From NCBI GenBank assembly GCA_036510655.1, contig DATCDQ010000055.1, positions 51,192 to 115,191 of the forward strand: a stretch of DNA of 64,000 nt, given 5' to 3'. The notes under the pieces were generated by a model, which had not been told where the DNA came from, did not search any database, and saw only the letters and a list, made by a program, of their open reading frames with translations. The DNA is from Rathayibacter_A sp036510655 (lineage in GTDB: Bacteria > Actinomycetota > Actinomycetes > Actinomycetales > Microbacteriaceae). Shown here in pieces: positions 35,080 to 43,219 of the stretch; within the stretch, counting starts at the first letter, position 1; each line of letters starts with the position of its first letter. The position numbers and the translations under genes are program-made.

Positions 35080-35220
35080 ATGGTTGCCTCGCGATCGCGC
35101 GTATCGACCCCGAATCGGCGGCTGTTCAGGCTCATCCAGCAGGTCAACGACGACCACACCGCTGTCGAGGTGGTGTCCCGGCACGGCGAGTTTGAGCAGC
35201 ACGACCTCCTGGATGCGTGA
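35080..35220 (+). pseudogene. YefM/Phd-type antitoxin remnant
   Basis: A 46-codon frame includes RRLFRLIQQVNDDHTAVEVV and then SRHGE. This closely follows the YefM/Phd core (R..L..LI.QVN.DH..V.V.SR.G) but loses the downstream 'AVL.S..DY' part and ends in unrelated residues. It lies directly before a YoeB-like fragment, in the normal antitoxin-toxin order. Confidence 0.68.
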
Positions 35221-35225
35221 GGCGC

Positions 35226-35303
35226 ATGATCGCCTTCGACCCGAATGGGTGGGAGGACTACTTTTGCTGGCACCGCCCCACCAGTTCAGCGAGACTCGCG
35301 TAG
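35226..35303 (+). pseudogene. YoeB-type toxin remnant
   Basis: This 25-codon frame begins MIAFDPNGWEDYFCW, the diagnostic opening of YoeB toxins (FDP..WEDY..W), and then breaks off (HRPTSSARLA, TAG). The start is five bases after the stop of the antitoxin remnant. The rest of the 464-bp gap (34979-35442) shows no other gene. Confidence 0.7.
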
Positions 35304-35442
35304 CCCAGTCGGGGCTACGTCAGCAACTGCCGTGGCCGCGCCGAAGGCGGCGAACGATATCGACCTAAGCGTTTGAATTCGGCTGGCCTTCCGTTCGGCC
35401 GTTTGGAGGCTTGTGGGACTCATAGTCACACCTCGATCCCGT

Positions 35443-36120
35443 TCATTCGGCCGCACCGACCGGGCTGTGAATCGTGTCGGGGTTGCCGATGACGTCGAGC
35501 ATCGCTTGTGCGAGCGCGCTGCGGGAAATCGAGGCGCCGTGTGGTGCGTTGTGGCCGATTGCCATCCTGTAGTCAGTGGATGGCTTGTCGGTCAGGCGTG
35601 GCGGCCGCATGATGGTCCACTCCAGCCCGCTGCCCTTGACCACCACTTCCATGGCTGCCAGGTCTGCGTACTGGTTGGCGAAGACGCGTTTCATCAGGGG
35701 CACCGCTACCGTGCGCATCAGGAAGCCTTCCCCTGGGTCGCGAGCGGGTGTCGGGCTGCCCGGCGTTGACAGCGTGGCCACAGGGGACGCGCTGATCACC
35801 ACGAGCCAGCGACTGCCGACAGCGTGCATGGCTTCCACAATCGCGGTCGTGCCGGTGGTGACGATTCCGACTTCGGCTTTGGATGTCGGTCCAAGGCACG
35901 ACAGCACCGCGTCTGCGCCGTCTACGGCCGACTCCAGAGCGGCCCGGTCGGTGGAGGCCAGGTCGACGGCGAACGCCCGAACGGTCGGCGGCAGCCGGGT
36001 CGTATCCCTGGCTACGGCGGTGACGTCGTGCCCGGCGGTGACGTCGTGCCCGGCGTCGGTGGCTTGCTCCAGAACGAGTCGGCCGACCCGGCCGGTTGCC
36101 CCGACGATTGTGATCTTCAC
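35443..36120 (-). CDS. NAD(P)-binding NmrA/SDR-like reductase
   Basis: 225 residues starting at a GTG with AGGAGG eight bases upstream. KITIVGATGRVGRLVLEQA is the Rossmann loop, DAVLSCLGP, LVVISASPVATLS and LEWTIMRPPRLTDKP are blocks of the atypical SDR/NmrA family. Residues 25-38 contain AGHDVT twice, caused by an exact 18-bp tandem duplication, which lengthens the loop after the first helix. Its start overlaps a 27-codon leader ORF by 4 bp. Role unknown; relatives are flavin reductase-like or redox sensors. Confidence 0.82.
   Translation of the reverse strand: MKITIVGATGRVGRLVLEQATDAGHDVTAGHDVTAVARDTTRLPPTVRAFAVDLASTDRAALESAVDGADAVLSCLGPTSKAEVGIVTTGTTAIVEAMHAVGSRWLVVISASPVATLSTPGSPTPARDPGEGFLMRTVAVPLMKRVFANQYADLAAMEVVVKGSGLEWTIMRPPRLTDKPSTDYRMAIGHNAPHGASISRSALAQAMLDVIGNPDTIHSPVGAAE
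36019..36054. repeat. Exact 18-bp tandem duplication inside the NmrA-like gene
   Basis: GGTGACGTCGTGCCCGGC occurs twice head to tail and duplicates six codons (AGHDVT) without breaking the frame. Confidence 0.9.
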
Positions 36121-36200
36121 GCTTCCGTCCTCCTGGAGCCGTTCGCGTTCGCGACCAGTGGTCGCCCAACGGCGCCGGTTGCTCCCGCTACCAGAATCAT
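36117..36200 (-). pseudogene. 27-codon Rossmann leader ORF (truncated NmrA-like gene)
   Basis: From the ATG at 36200 (GGAAGG upstream) the frame encodes MILVAGATGAVGRPLVANAN and seven more residues, then TGA. The G-x2-G-x2-G pattern and preceding strand are the start of an NmrA-like protein different from the one that follows. The TGA overlaps the GTG of the downstream gene (GTGA). It is most likely what remains after a deletion joined two paralogues, but it may still be translated and couple expression of the next gene. Confidence 0.6.
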
Positions 36201-36262
36201 GATGTGCCTTCCATTCAGTGCCGCACAAGAACGTTCACCTACAAGGACGGCACAGCCACGGA

Positions 36263-36292
36263 GAAAGTGACAGGGCGAAAGTTGTCACTTTC
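36263..36292. promoter_or_regulatory. 10-bp inverted repeat in a divergent promoter region
   Basis: GAAAGTGACA and TGTCACTTTC form a perfect inverted repeat with a 10-bp spacer, centred between the NmrA-like leader ORF and the reductase gene at 36327. Position and symmetry suit an operator controlling both; no regulator gene is adjacent. Confidence 0.55.
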
Positions 36293-36326
36293 ATGCTCAG
36301 CGTTTCGTCCTGGTTAGTCTGAGCCC

Positions 36327-37331
36327 ATGACCTTTCGCGCGATCGTCATCGACCAAGTCCGAGACGGTTCTCGCATCACAGAACACTCGGCCGGGCTGCG
36401 TGAGCTGACCGAAGACTTCCTGATGCCCGGGAACGTCACGATCGATGTCAGCCATTCCGGCATCAACTTCAAAGACGGCCTCGCCCTCGCCGGCAAGCCC
36501 GGCGTCGTCGGCATCTCCCCGCTCGTCCCCGGCATCGATTTGGTCGGCACCGTCAGCGCGTCGGATGACCCGCGCTGGAAGCCGGGCGACGCCGTCATCC
36601 TCAATGGCGACGGCATCGGTGAACGGCACCACGGCGGCCTCGCCGAGCGCGCCCGCGTGCGCAGCGACGCACTGGTGGCCCTTCCGGAAACGATCGGCCC
36701 TGCCCGCGCCGCCGCTATCGGCACCGCAGGATTCACTGCCATGCTCTGCGTGCTCGCACTCGAACGCCACGACGTGACTCCGGATGCCGGCGACATCCTC
36801 GTCACCGGTGCAGCAGGCGGCGTCGGCTCGGTCGCTCTCGCGCTACTGAGCCACCGCGGTTACCGGGTGACCGCCTCGAGCGGCCGCGCCGCAACGGAGG
36901 GCGACTATCTGACGCGCCTGGGCGCATCCGCCGTCATTGATCGAGCCGAACTCGGCGAACCGGGCCGACCCATGCAGAAGCAGCGCTGGGCCGGGGCGAT
37001 CGACTCGGTCGGCAGCAACACGCTCGCGAACGTGCTCGCACAGACCAACTACGGTGGCGCAGTCGCCGCGTGCGGGCTCGCCCAGGGCGCCGACCTGCCG
37101 GCCACCGTGCTGCCGTTCATCCTGCGCGCGGTCACCCTGGCCGGCGTCAACTCGGTGGATGCCCCGCTGCCGCTACGGCAGCTAGCCTGGCGCACGTTGG
37201 CCGCCGAACTCGACCTCGTGCTGCTCGACGAGCTGACGACCATCATCCCCTTGGCGGATGCGTTCGGCCGGGCCGACGACATCCTGGCCGGCCACGTACG
37301 CGGACGCACCGTCGTGGATGTGCGCGCCTAA
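36327..37331 (+). CDS. Zinc-free MDR alcohol dehydrogenase/quinone reductase, YhdH/AcuI-like
   Basis: 334 residues. SHSGINFKDGLALAGKPGVVG and PLVPGIDLVGTV are hallmarks of the YhdH/AcuI (acrylyl-CoA reductase) branch, and VTGAAGGVGSVALALL is the NADPH-binding loop. Zinc-ligand cysteines are absent, as expected. Members reduce acrylyl-CoA or other enoyl/quinone substrates with NADPH. It is divergent from the NmrA-like gene with a shared palindrome and precedes the DUF1304 gene by 37 bp. Confidence 0.88.
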   Translation: MTFRAIVIDQVRDGSRITEHSAGLRELTEDFLMPGNVTIDVSHSGINFKDGLALAGKPGVVGISPLVPGIDLVGTVSASDDPRWKPGDAVILNGDGIGERHHGGLAERARVRSDALVALPETIGPARAAAIGTAGFTAMLCVLALERHDVTPDAGDILVTGAAGGVGSVALALLSHRGYRVTASSGRAATEGDYLTRLGASAVIDRAELGEPGRPMQKQRWAGAIDSVGSNTLANVLAQTNYGGAVAACGLAQGADLPATVLPFILRAVTLAGVNSVDAPLPLRQLAWRTLAAELDLVLLDELTTIIPLADAFGRADDILAGHVRGRTVVDVRA

Positions 37332-37368
37332 CCGCCATAGATCGGTCGCAGCGCAATAGGCTGACCGC

Positions 37369-37749
37369 ATGATCATCATCGCGGTATTGGTCATCGCCCT
37401 GGCGGCAGCGCTGCACGTGGGTATCTTCCTTATGGAGAGCGTCGGCTGGTCACGCCCCGCCGTGTGGAAGCGGTTCGGGGTTGCCAACCAGGAAGCCGCG
37501 GAGATCACGAAGCCGCTCGCCTACAATCAGGGCTTCTACAACCTGTTCCTGGCAATCGGCGCGATCGTCGGCGTGATCCTGTTCGGCTTCGGCATGCACG
37601 ACGCCGGAATGGCGCTGATCGTCTTGACGATGGCGAGCATGGCCCTGGCGGCACTCGTGCTGATCACCACCGGCAAGGGCTTCATTCGCGCGGCGCTGAT
37701 CCAAGGCCTGCTGCCGCTCGCCGGCCTGGTGCTGATCTTCCTGGCGTAA
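37369..37749 (+). CDS. DUF1304 family membrane protein
   Basis: 126 residues with four hydrophobic helices. The family pattern is clear: LAAALHVGIFLMESVGW, then NQEAAEITKPLAYNQGFYNLFLAIG, and GKGFIRAALIQGLLPLAGLVLIF at the end. The function of DUF1304 is unknown. It lies 37 bp after the YhdH-like gene in the same direction and is probably cotranscribed. Confidence 0.87.
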   Translation: MIIIAVLVIALAAALHVGIFLMESVGWSRPAVWKRFGVANQEAAEITKPLAYNQGFYNLFLAIGAIVGVILFGFGMHDAGMALIVLTMASMALAALVLITTGKGFIRAALIQGLLPLAGLVLIFLA

Positions 37750-37766
37750 CCGCCCCTGCGTCACCT

Positions 37767-37819
37767 GCCCGACGCGAGCCGCCCGACGCGACCCACCCGA
37801 CGCGACCCGCCCGACGGCG
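37767..37819. repeat. 14-bp tandem repeat, 3.7 copies
   Basis: Units GCCCGACGCGAGCC, GCCCGACGCGACCC and ACCCGACGCGACCC follow one another, with a partial fourth unit. They lie 17 bp after the DUF1304 stop in a 200-bp gap without genes. Confidence 0.8.
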
Positions 37820-37842
37820 TCACGCTGCACCGTGCTTTGAAC

Positions 37843-37896
37843 GCAAGCCCGGACCCGCAAGCGCTTTCCGATCCGGGCTTGCGCGCAATCTCCGGG
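37843..37896. repeat. Dispersed GC-rich intergenic repeat, copy 2, with hairpin
   Basis: It aligns to 32093-32144. In this copy GCAAGCCCGGA (37843-37853) and TCCGGGCTTGC (37872-37882) form a perfect 11-bp stem. It stands between convergent genes (DUF1304 and the FAD oxidoreductase), so it may act as a terminator. Confidence 0.6.
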
Positions 37897-37949
37897 CCAC
37901 CGCAAAGCGTGCCCACACAATGCAGGCCCGCCGCACGGGCGGCCGTCGG

Positions 37950-39209
37950 CTACCGCGGCAGCAGGTCGTCGGCGAGGTGCTCCGGGACGAAGCCGCGCCC
38001 GACGATCCGTGCGGCCAATCGTTGCACGACGGGCATCGCTGCTGCAAGCGCAAGACCGGTCGCACGCGGAACCGGATCGGGCAGGATGGCGCCGCCCCCG
38101 GGTTTCGCGAAACTGGCGTGCGCCTCGATCTGAAGCGCCTGCATGCGGCGGATCGCCCGCATCCGGCGATTCTGGATGCCCGCGCAATCCTCGTCGATCG
38201 CCGCCGCACTAGCGCCGAAGCGCAGCGGCCGCACGAGCGCGTTGGCGGTTGCGACGGCATCCTGAATCGCATAGTTCACGCCAACGCCGAACGCGGGCGA
38301 CATTGCGTGCGCGGCGTCTCCGATCAGCAGCATGCCTGGCAGGTGCCACGTGGCAAGACGGTTGATCTGCACGGAGAGCGGCTTGACCTGATCCCAATGC
38401 GTGACGGTGTCAAGCACCGACTCGAGGAACGGTGCAGTGGAGCTGACGGCCGCGCGGAACGCCGTCAGGCCGCCCTGCCGCAGAGCAGCGAACCCGCCCT
38501 TGGGAATGACGAACCCGACCTGCACATAGTCGCCGCGCGGGATCGTGATGAGGAGGGCCTTCTCGTCGAGGTACGCCAGCGTGTCCGGCAGCTCGGCATC
38601 GGGCTTCGGCACCCGGAACCAGAGCACGTCGACGGGCGCGCCGAAATCCTGCGGCACGAGGCCGGCCGCATCGCGCAGCGTTGACGAGCGGCCGTCGCAG
38701 GCGACGGTGAGCCGAGCGCGGATCTCGAGCGGGCCATCCGAATCGGTAGCGGTTTGCCCAACGGCGCTGACGCCCGCAATGACGCCACCGGTGCCCGCAT
38801 CGCGGATGAGCCCGGTCGCCTCGGTGTTCATCAGCAGGTGGAATCCCGGATAAGCCGCAGCCTTGCCGGTCAAGAAGTTCAGAAAATCCCACTGAGGCAT
38901 GAGCACGAGAAAGTTGTCGGGCGGCGGCAGGCGGCGGAAGTCGATGGGATGCAGGCGATGACCGTTGACGACGGCGTCGAGGGTGGTGACCTCGTTGTGC
39001 GGCAGGGCCAGGAATTCGCGCCGCCAGCCGAGCTCGCCGAGCAGGCCGAGCGTGGACGGATGGATAGTGTCGCCGCGGAAATCACGAAAGAAATCCGCGT
39101 GCTTCTCGAGCACGGCGACTTCAAGGCCCGCCCGCGCCAACAGCAGGCCGAGCATGATCCCGGCCGGTCCACCGCCTGCGATGCAGCAGTCCACCTCGAG
39201 TTGTTTCAT
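37950..39209 (-). CDS. FAD-dependent oxidoreductase (aromatic hydroxylase-like)
   Basis: 419 residues. CCIAGGGPAGIMLGLLLARAG is the FAD ADP-binding loop, EKHADFFRDFRGDTIHPSTLGLL follows, CDGRSSTLRDAAG is the DG motif, and LLIGDAAHAMSPAFGVGVNYAIQDA the GD motif. It resembles FAD monooxygenases that carry a DFRGDTIHPS stretch, whose substrates are mostly unknown. It is transcribed towards the DUF1304 gene, alone. The start ATG at 39209 is followed by KQLEVD. Confidence 0.85.
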   Translation of the reverse strand: MKQLEVDCCIAGGGPAGIMLGLLLARAGLEVAVLEKHADFFRDFRGDTIHPSTLGLLGELGWRREFLALPHNEVTTLDAVVNGHRLHPIDFRRLPPPDNFLVLMPQWDFLNFLTGKAAAYPGFHLLMNTEATGLIRDAGTGGVIAGVSAVGQTATDSDGPLEIRARLTVACDGRSSTLRDAAGLVPQDFGAPVDVLWFRVPKPDAELPDTLAYLDEKALLITIPRGDYVQVGFVIPKGGFAALRQGGLTAFRAAVSSTAPFLESVLDTVTHWDQVKPLSVQINRLATWHLPGMLLIGDAAHAMSPAFGVGVNYAIQDAVATANALVRPLRFGASAAAIDEDCAGIQNRRMRAIRRMQALQIEAHASFAKPGGGAILPDPVPRATGLALAAAMPVVQRLAARIVGRGFVPEHLADDLLPR

Positions 39210-39284
39210 CAGACCGCCGATCGCTAGAAGGGGCCGCTGACAGAAAGCTACTACAACGAAGGGTTACGCGGAGCTTTGGGCGGG

Positions 39285-39692
39285 TCAGAAAGTTGCGTCG
39301 GCTTCGGCGGCAGCGGGGTCGGCCGGATCGATTCGCAGGGCTTCGACAAGCCCTGCGGCGTGCGGTGTAGAGACGATGATCCGCGAGAAACGGCCGTCGC
39401 CGGTCTCGGCGGTCGGCTCGAGCTCGATCACGACGGCGGAGCGCTGTTTGCCCTTGACAAGCAGAAAATCGGTGCCCCCGTGGAACTTCCAGCAACCTAT
39501 CGCCAGTGCCAGCGGAATGTTCGTGCCCGGCGACGGGACTCCTCGAATCCAAACCCACGGATCTTCGGTGATCTGGGCCGAGCGGATGTCGTCGCGCGCC
39601 ACGACGAGATCGCTTGCGCGTAACGCAAGCACCTTCTCCGCTCTCGTCAGGTGGATCTCGAGCCTGTCGCGGTGCACGTGGAGATCGGCCAT
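39285..39692 (-). CDS. Conserved hypothetical protein (PH-like, small)
   Basis: 135 residues, no signal or membrane segment. The pattern RLEIHLTRAEKVLALR followed by DDIRSAQITEDPW, GCWKFHGGTDFLLVKGKQRSAVVIELE and FSRIIVSTPHAAGLVEAL looks like a bacterial pleckstrin-homology-type beta sandwich found in many actinobacteria. I cannot assign a function. It is divergent from the ROK regulator (108-bp gap) and precedes the FAD oxidoreductase in the same direction. The ATG at 39692 is chosen because the sequence before it is not family-like. Confidence 0.72.
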   Translation of the reverse strand: MADLHVHRDRLEIHLTRAEKVLALRASDLVVARDDIRSAQITEDPWVWIRGVPSPGTNIPLALAIGCWKFHGGTDFLLVKGKQRSAVVIELEPTAETGDGRFSRIIVSTPHAAGLVEALRIDPADPAAAEADATF

Positions 39693-39800
39693 GACACTAG
39701 TCTGCCTGGTTTCACCTGAGCAGGCGCTGGCGAAAGGCCACAATGCGGTAACCGTTTCTTCACTGCATTCACAACATTTCGTGACCATCCCGTCATCGGC

Positions 39801-40985
39801 ATGTATCTTGTTCTCGTGGCAGACCAACGGCGTACTCCCGGTTCGCAGACTTCACTTCGTGAAGCCAACCGTGGTCGAATCGTCGACGCTGTCAAAAAAC
39901 ACGGCGGGTTGACCCAGGTTGAATTGGCTGGGACCACAGGCCTTTCGCCCGCGACCGTTTCGAACATCGTGAAGGAACTCGTGGGCGTCGGCACGCTCCA
40001 CACCGCCCCCAGTACGCGCAGCGGCAGACGTGCTCAATATGTGACGCTCGCACACGCGCTCGGCCTCGTCGTGGGCGTGCACTTTTCGACCCGACACATG
40101 CGTATTGCACTCACCGACGTCGCCCACACCATCCTCGCCGAACAGCACATGCCGCTCGCCCGTGACCACCGCGCCGACAATGAGTTGGACAAGACCGCCA
40201 TGCTCATCGCGGACCTGCTCGAATCCGTCGACGCGCACCGAGACGACGTGCTCGCTGTGGGCATCGCCCTTCCCGCTCCGCTCAGCCGGGCGAACGGCAC
40301 GACCGCTCGAAGCGGCATCATGCGCGGCTGGGACGGCATCAACGTCGCCGATGTCATGCGGTCGCGCATTCAGCGGCCTGTATTTGTGGACAACTCGTCC
40401 AACCTCGCCGCCCTGGCCGAACTTCGCCTGGGTGCTGCGCGCGGAAAGTCCGACTTCGTGCTGGTCGACGTGGGTGACGGCATCGGATCCGGCATCGTGA
40501 TCGGTGGTCGCGTCATCCGCGGGCACAGCGGAGCGGCGGGCGAATTCGGCCACATGACGATCCGCGAGGGCGGGCCACTGTGCCGGTGCGGCAATCGCGG
40601 TTGTTTGGAGGCGATCGCAGGCGGACCGGCCATCCTCGACAAGCTGCGCGAACAGCATCCCAGCTTCAAGCTGAGCGATCTTGTGGTGCGCGCCATGTCT
40701 GGCGACTCCGAGTGCATCAGGGCAATCGCCGACGCGGGGAGACACATCGGGGTGGCTGCCGGCAACCTCTGCAATCTGCTCGACCCGGAGCGGATCGTTG
40801 TCGGCGGCGAGCTTGCTCGGGCCGGTGAGATCCTACTCGGCCCACTGCGCTACGCCGTCGAAAATGCCCTTATTGTCGGCTTCGACGCAATGCCCGACAT
40901 CGTGCAAACGCAGCTTGGCGACCGTGCCGCAACCATGGGCGCGGTGTTGCACGCCATCGATCAGATCGCCATAGGCGCCACCTGA
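39801..40985 (+). CDS. ROK-family transcriptional regulator (XylR-like)
   Basis: 394 residues. A winged helix occupies about 22-65 (GGLTQVELAGTTGLSPATVSNIV) and the ROK domain shows VDVGDGIGSGIVIGG, GEFGHMTI and the zinc site CRCGNRGCLE. This architecture is that of xylose repressor-type proteins. It is directly upstream of, and in the same direction as, a sugar ABC importer, so it is the likely repressor. There is no clear ribosome binding site; a GTG at 39816 is an alternative start. Confidence 0.9.
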   Translation: MYLVLVADQRRTPGSQTSLREANRGRIVDAVKKHGGLTQVELAGTTGLSPATVSNIVKELVGVGTLHTAPSTRSGRRAQYVTLAHALGLVVGVHFSTRHMRIALTDVAHTILAEQHMPLARDHRADNELDKTAMLIADLLESVDAHRDDVLAVGIALPAPLSRANGTTARSGIMRGWDGINVADVMRSRIQRPVFVDNSSNLAALAELRLGAARGKSDFVLVDVGDGIGSGIVIGGRVIRGHSGAAGEFGHMTIREGGPLCRCGNRGCLEAIAGGPAILDKLREQHPSFKLSDLVVRAMSGDSECIRAIADAGRHIGVAAGNLCNLLDPERIVVGGELARAGEILLGPLRYAVENALIVGFDAMPDIVQTQLGDRAATMGAVLHAIDQIAIGAT

Positions 40986-41041
40986 CCACCATGGGCCCGC
41001 GAAAGTCGCAACCAGCTTGTTACCAAAACCTTGAGTTCAAT

Positions 41042-41055
41042 ACTTGACGCCAAGT
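41042..41055. promoter_or_regulatory. Promoter/operator area of the sugar ABC operon
   Basis: ACTTGACGCCAAGT contains a 5-bp inverted repeat (ACTTG/CAAGT) that overlaps a TTGACG -35-like hexamer, 64 bp before the binding-protein ATG. This is a plausible ROK operator. Confidence 0.45.
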
Positions 41056-41118
41056 CAGTGAACTGTCATGCTCATGCCAGCCGCCAAAGTGGGCGGCTTT
41101 CGAATCGGAGGTTTTTCA

Positions 41119-42231
41119 ATGAAGATCGCCACCACGAGAGCGGTCATCGCCACGGCCGCGATCCTGCTCACAGCCGGCACACTCACAGCTTGTTCGAACG
41201 GAGCCGGATCAGGATCCGGCTCCACGAGCACAACGGGTGCATCGACGGCGAAGATCGGCCTACTCCTGCCCGACTCCGTGACAGCGCGGTATGCGAACGC
41301 AGACCGGCCGTACTTCACGGCGAAGATCAAGGCCCTGTGCCCGAACTGCACCGTTCTGTATGCGAATGCAGACGCGGACGCAGCAAAGCAACAGCAGCAG
41401 GCAGAGTCAATGCTCACCCAGGGCGCAAAGGTGCTCGTCATCAGTGCACAGGACGGTAAGGCAGCGGCCACCATTGTCAGCGAGGCGAAGGCCAAGAACG
41501 TGCCGGTCATCTCGTACGACCGCCTGATCGACAGCCCCGACTCCGCCGCCTACATCTCTTTCGACAATGAGAAGGTCGGCGAACTGCAGGGCACTGCACT
41601 GGTCGAGAAGCTGAAGTCGGACGGCGTCGCGCCGGGTGACGGCGGCATCCTCATGGTCAACGGCTCGCCGACAGACAACAACGCCACGCTCTTCAAGGCC
41701 GGTGCACACAAGATGATCGACCCGAGCGGCTACAAGGTGCTCGCCGAGTTCTCGACTCCCGACTGGGATCCGGCACAGGCTCAGAACTGGGTCGCCGGCC
41801 AGATCTCGCAGTTCGGCGCCAAGATCAAGGCGGTATACGCGGCTAACGATGGTACCGGCGGTGGCGCGATCGCGGCACTGCAGGCTGCCGGAGTCAAGCC
41901 GGTTCCGCCGGTGACCGGACAGGATGCACAGCTCACGGGCATCCAGAACATCCTCGCCGGAACGCAGTACATGACGGTGTACAAGGCGATCAAGCCCGAG
42001 GCGGAGCAGGCGGCTCAAATGGCCATCGACCTCGTCAACGGCAAGAAGCTCGCGACAACCGTCACGGTCAACACTGCCAGCGGCGCGGCGATCCCGTCCG
42101 TCTTGCTGACACCCGTGGCCGTCACGGTGAAGAACATCGAGAGCACGGTCGTGAAGGACGGCTTCCTGACCGCAGCGCAGATCTGCACGGCCGCCTACGC
42201 AGCCGCCTGTACTGCGAACGGAATTCAGTAG
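41119..42231 (+). CDS. Sugar ABC transporter substrate-binding lipoprotein, XylF-like
   Basis: 370 residues. A lipoprotein signal peptide ends at LTAC, the mature part starts after a Ser/Gly/Thr-rich linker, and KIGLLLPDSVTARYANADRPYFTAKIKAL, VISYDRLIDSPDSAAYISFDN and VYAANDGTGGGAIAALQ are close to xylose-binding XylF. The ATG at 41119 follows CGGAGG. It feeds the XylG/XylH-like pair. A strong hairpin after the stop probably protects its mRNA. Confidence 0.9.
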   Translation: MKIATTRAVIATAAILLTAGTLTACSNGAGSGSGSTSTTGASTAKIGLLLPDSVTARYANADRPYFTAKIKALCPNCTVLYANADADAAKQQQQAESMLTQGAKVLVISAQDGKAAATIVSEAKAKNVPVISYDRLIDSPDSAAYISFDNEKVGELQGTALVEKLKSDGVAPGDGGILMVNGSPTDNNATLFKAGAHKMIDPSGYKVLAEFSTPDWDPAQAQNWVAGQISQFGAKIKAVYAANDGTGGGAIAALQAAGVKPVPPVTGQDAQLTGIQNILAGTQYMTVYKAIKPEAEQAAQMAIDLVNGKKLATTVTVNTASGAAIPSVLLTPVAVTVKNIESTVVKDGFLTAAQICTAAYAAACTANGIQ

Positions 42232-42246
42232 TCGAAAAACCGACGC

Positions 42247-42281
42247 ACCCGGCCGGAAGCCGCCATGGCTTCCGGCCGGGT
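42247..42281. terminator. Intercistronic hairpin after the binding-protein gene
   Basis: Perfect 15-bp arms (ACCCGGCCGGAAGCC and GGCTTCCGGCCGGGT) enclose a GCCAT loop. It lies 15 bp after the binding-protein stop and 41 bp before the ATPase gene. It is probably a partial terminator or 3' stabiliser that lets the binding protein be made in excess. Confidence 0.8.
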
Positions 42282-42322
42282 CTACCTTCGCTTTAGGCAC
42301 GAAGAAATTCAAAGGAGAAATC

Positions 42323-43219
42323 GTGACGATGGAATCCCCTGTTGGTTCGACGGCAACACTCGACAGCGAACCTGTGCTGTCACTGCGCGGGGTGTCCAAG
42401 GGATTCGGCGCCGTGCAAGCACTCACCGACATCGACCTCGATATCTATCCCCGCGAAGTTGTCGCCATCGTCGGCGACAACGGCGCAGGCAAGTCGACGC
42501 TGGTCAAGGTGCTTGCCGGAGTCCACGCGCAGGATTCCGGAACCATTACGTTCGAGGGCAACCCGGTCGAGATCCCTTCACCGTCGGCTGCCCAAGCGCT
42601 GGGGATCGCCACGGTGTTCCAGGACCTCGCACTGTGCGACAACCTGGACGTGGTTTCCAACCTCTTTCTCGGCCGCGAAATCACCCACGGAACGCTCAAT
42701 GAGGAAGAGATGGAAAAGCGCTCGTGGGAGCTGCTGCGCCAATTGTCTGCGAAGATTCCATCGGTGCGCATCGCGGTCGCATCGCTATCCGGCGGGCAGC
42801 GCCAGACAGTCGCGATCGCCCGTTCACTGGTCGGCAATCCCAGCGTCATTCTTCTCGATGAGCCCACAGCGGCACTCGGTGTCGCGCAGACCGCCGAGGT
42901 GCTCAACCTCGTTGAGCGGCTCCGCGAGAACGGTCTCGGCGTCGTCTTGATCAGCCACAACATGGCTGACGTGCAGGCGGTCGCTGATCGCGTCGTGGTG
43001 CTGCGGCTCGGCCGCAACAACGGAGTCTTCCGGGTTCCCGACGTGAGCTACGAAGACATCATCGCCGCGATCACCGGCGCGACAGACAATGCAGTCACCC
43101 GCCGCGCCGAAGCACATCTCACCGAATCCGCCGAACGGTTGCCGCTTGATCCGGGCATCAATCACCCGACTTCCGATCCCGAGTCCGCGGATCCGTCCGA
43201 GGAAGGCACACGCGCATGA
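42323..43219 (+). CDS. Sugar ABC transporter ATP-binding protein (single-domain, XylG-like)
   Basis: 298 residues. Walker A GDNGAGKST (51-59), Q-loop VFQDLALCDNLDV, signature LSGGQRQTVAIAR, Walker B VILLDEPTAALG, and switch His LISHNMADV. There is a single nucleotide-binding domain, unlike the tandem-domain XylG/RbsA of about 500 residues, so two copies would be needed. The GTG start has AAAGGAG five bases upstream. The C-terminal 50 residues are hydrophilic. It overlaps the permease start by 4 bp (ATGA). Confidence 0.9.
   Translation: MTMESPVGSTATLDSEPVLSLRGVSKGFGAVQALTDIDLDIYPREVVAIVGDNGAGKSTLVKVLAGVHAQDSGTITFEGNPVEIPSPSAAQALGIATVFQDLALCDNLDVVSNLFLGREITHGTLNEEEMEKRSWELLRQLSAKIPSVRIAVASLSGGQRQTVAIARSLVGNPSVILLDEPTAALGVAQTAEVLNLVERLRENGLGVVLISHNMADVQAVADRVVVLRLGRNNGVFRVPDVSYEDIIAAITGATDNAVTRRAEAHLTESAERLPLDPGINHPTSDPESADPSEEGTRA

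Noticed and set aside
37950..39209. FAD oxidoreductase as a second pobA
   Set aside because: It lacks the PobA-type VEYIHGRVRAGVLE and PPTGAKGLN blocks and belongs to a different flavin monooxygenase branch.
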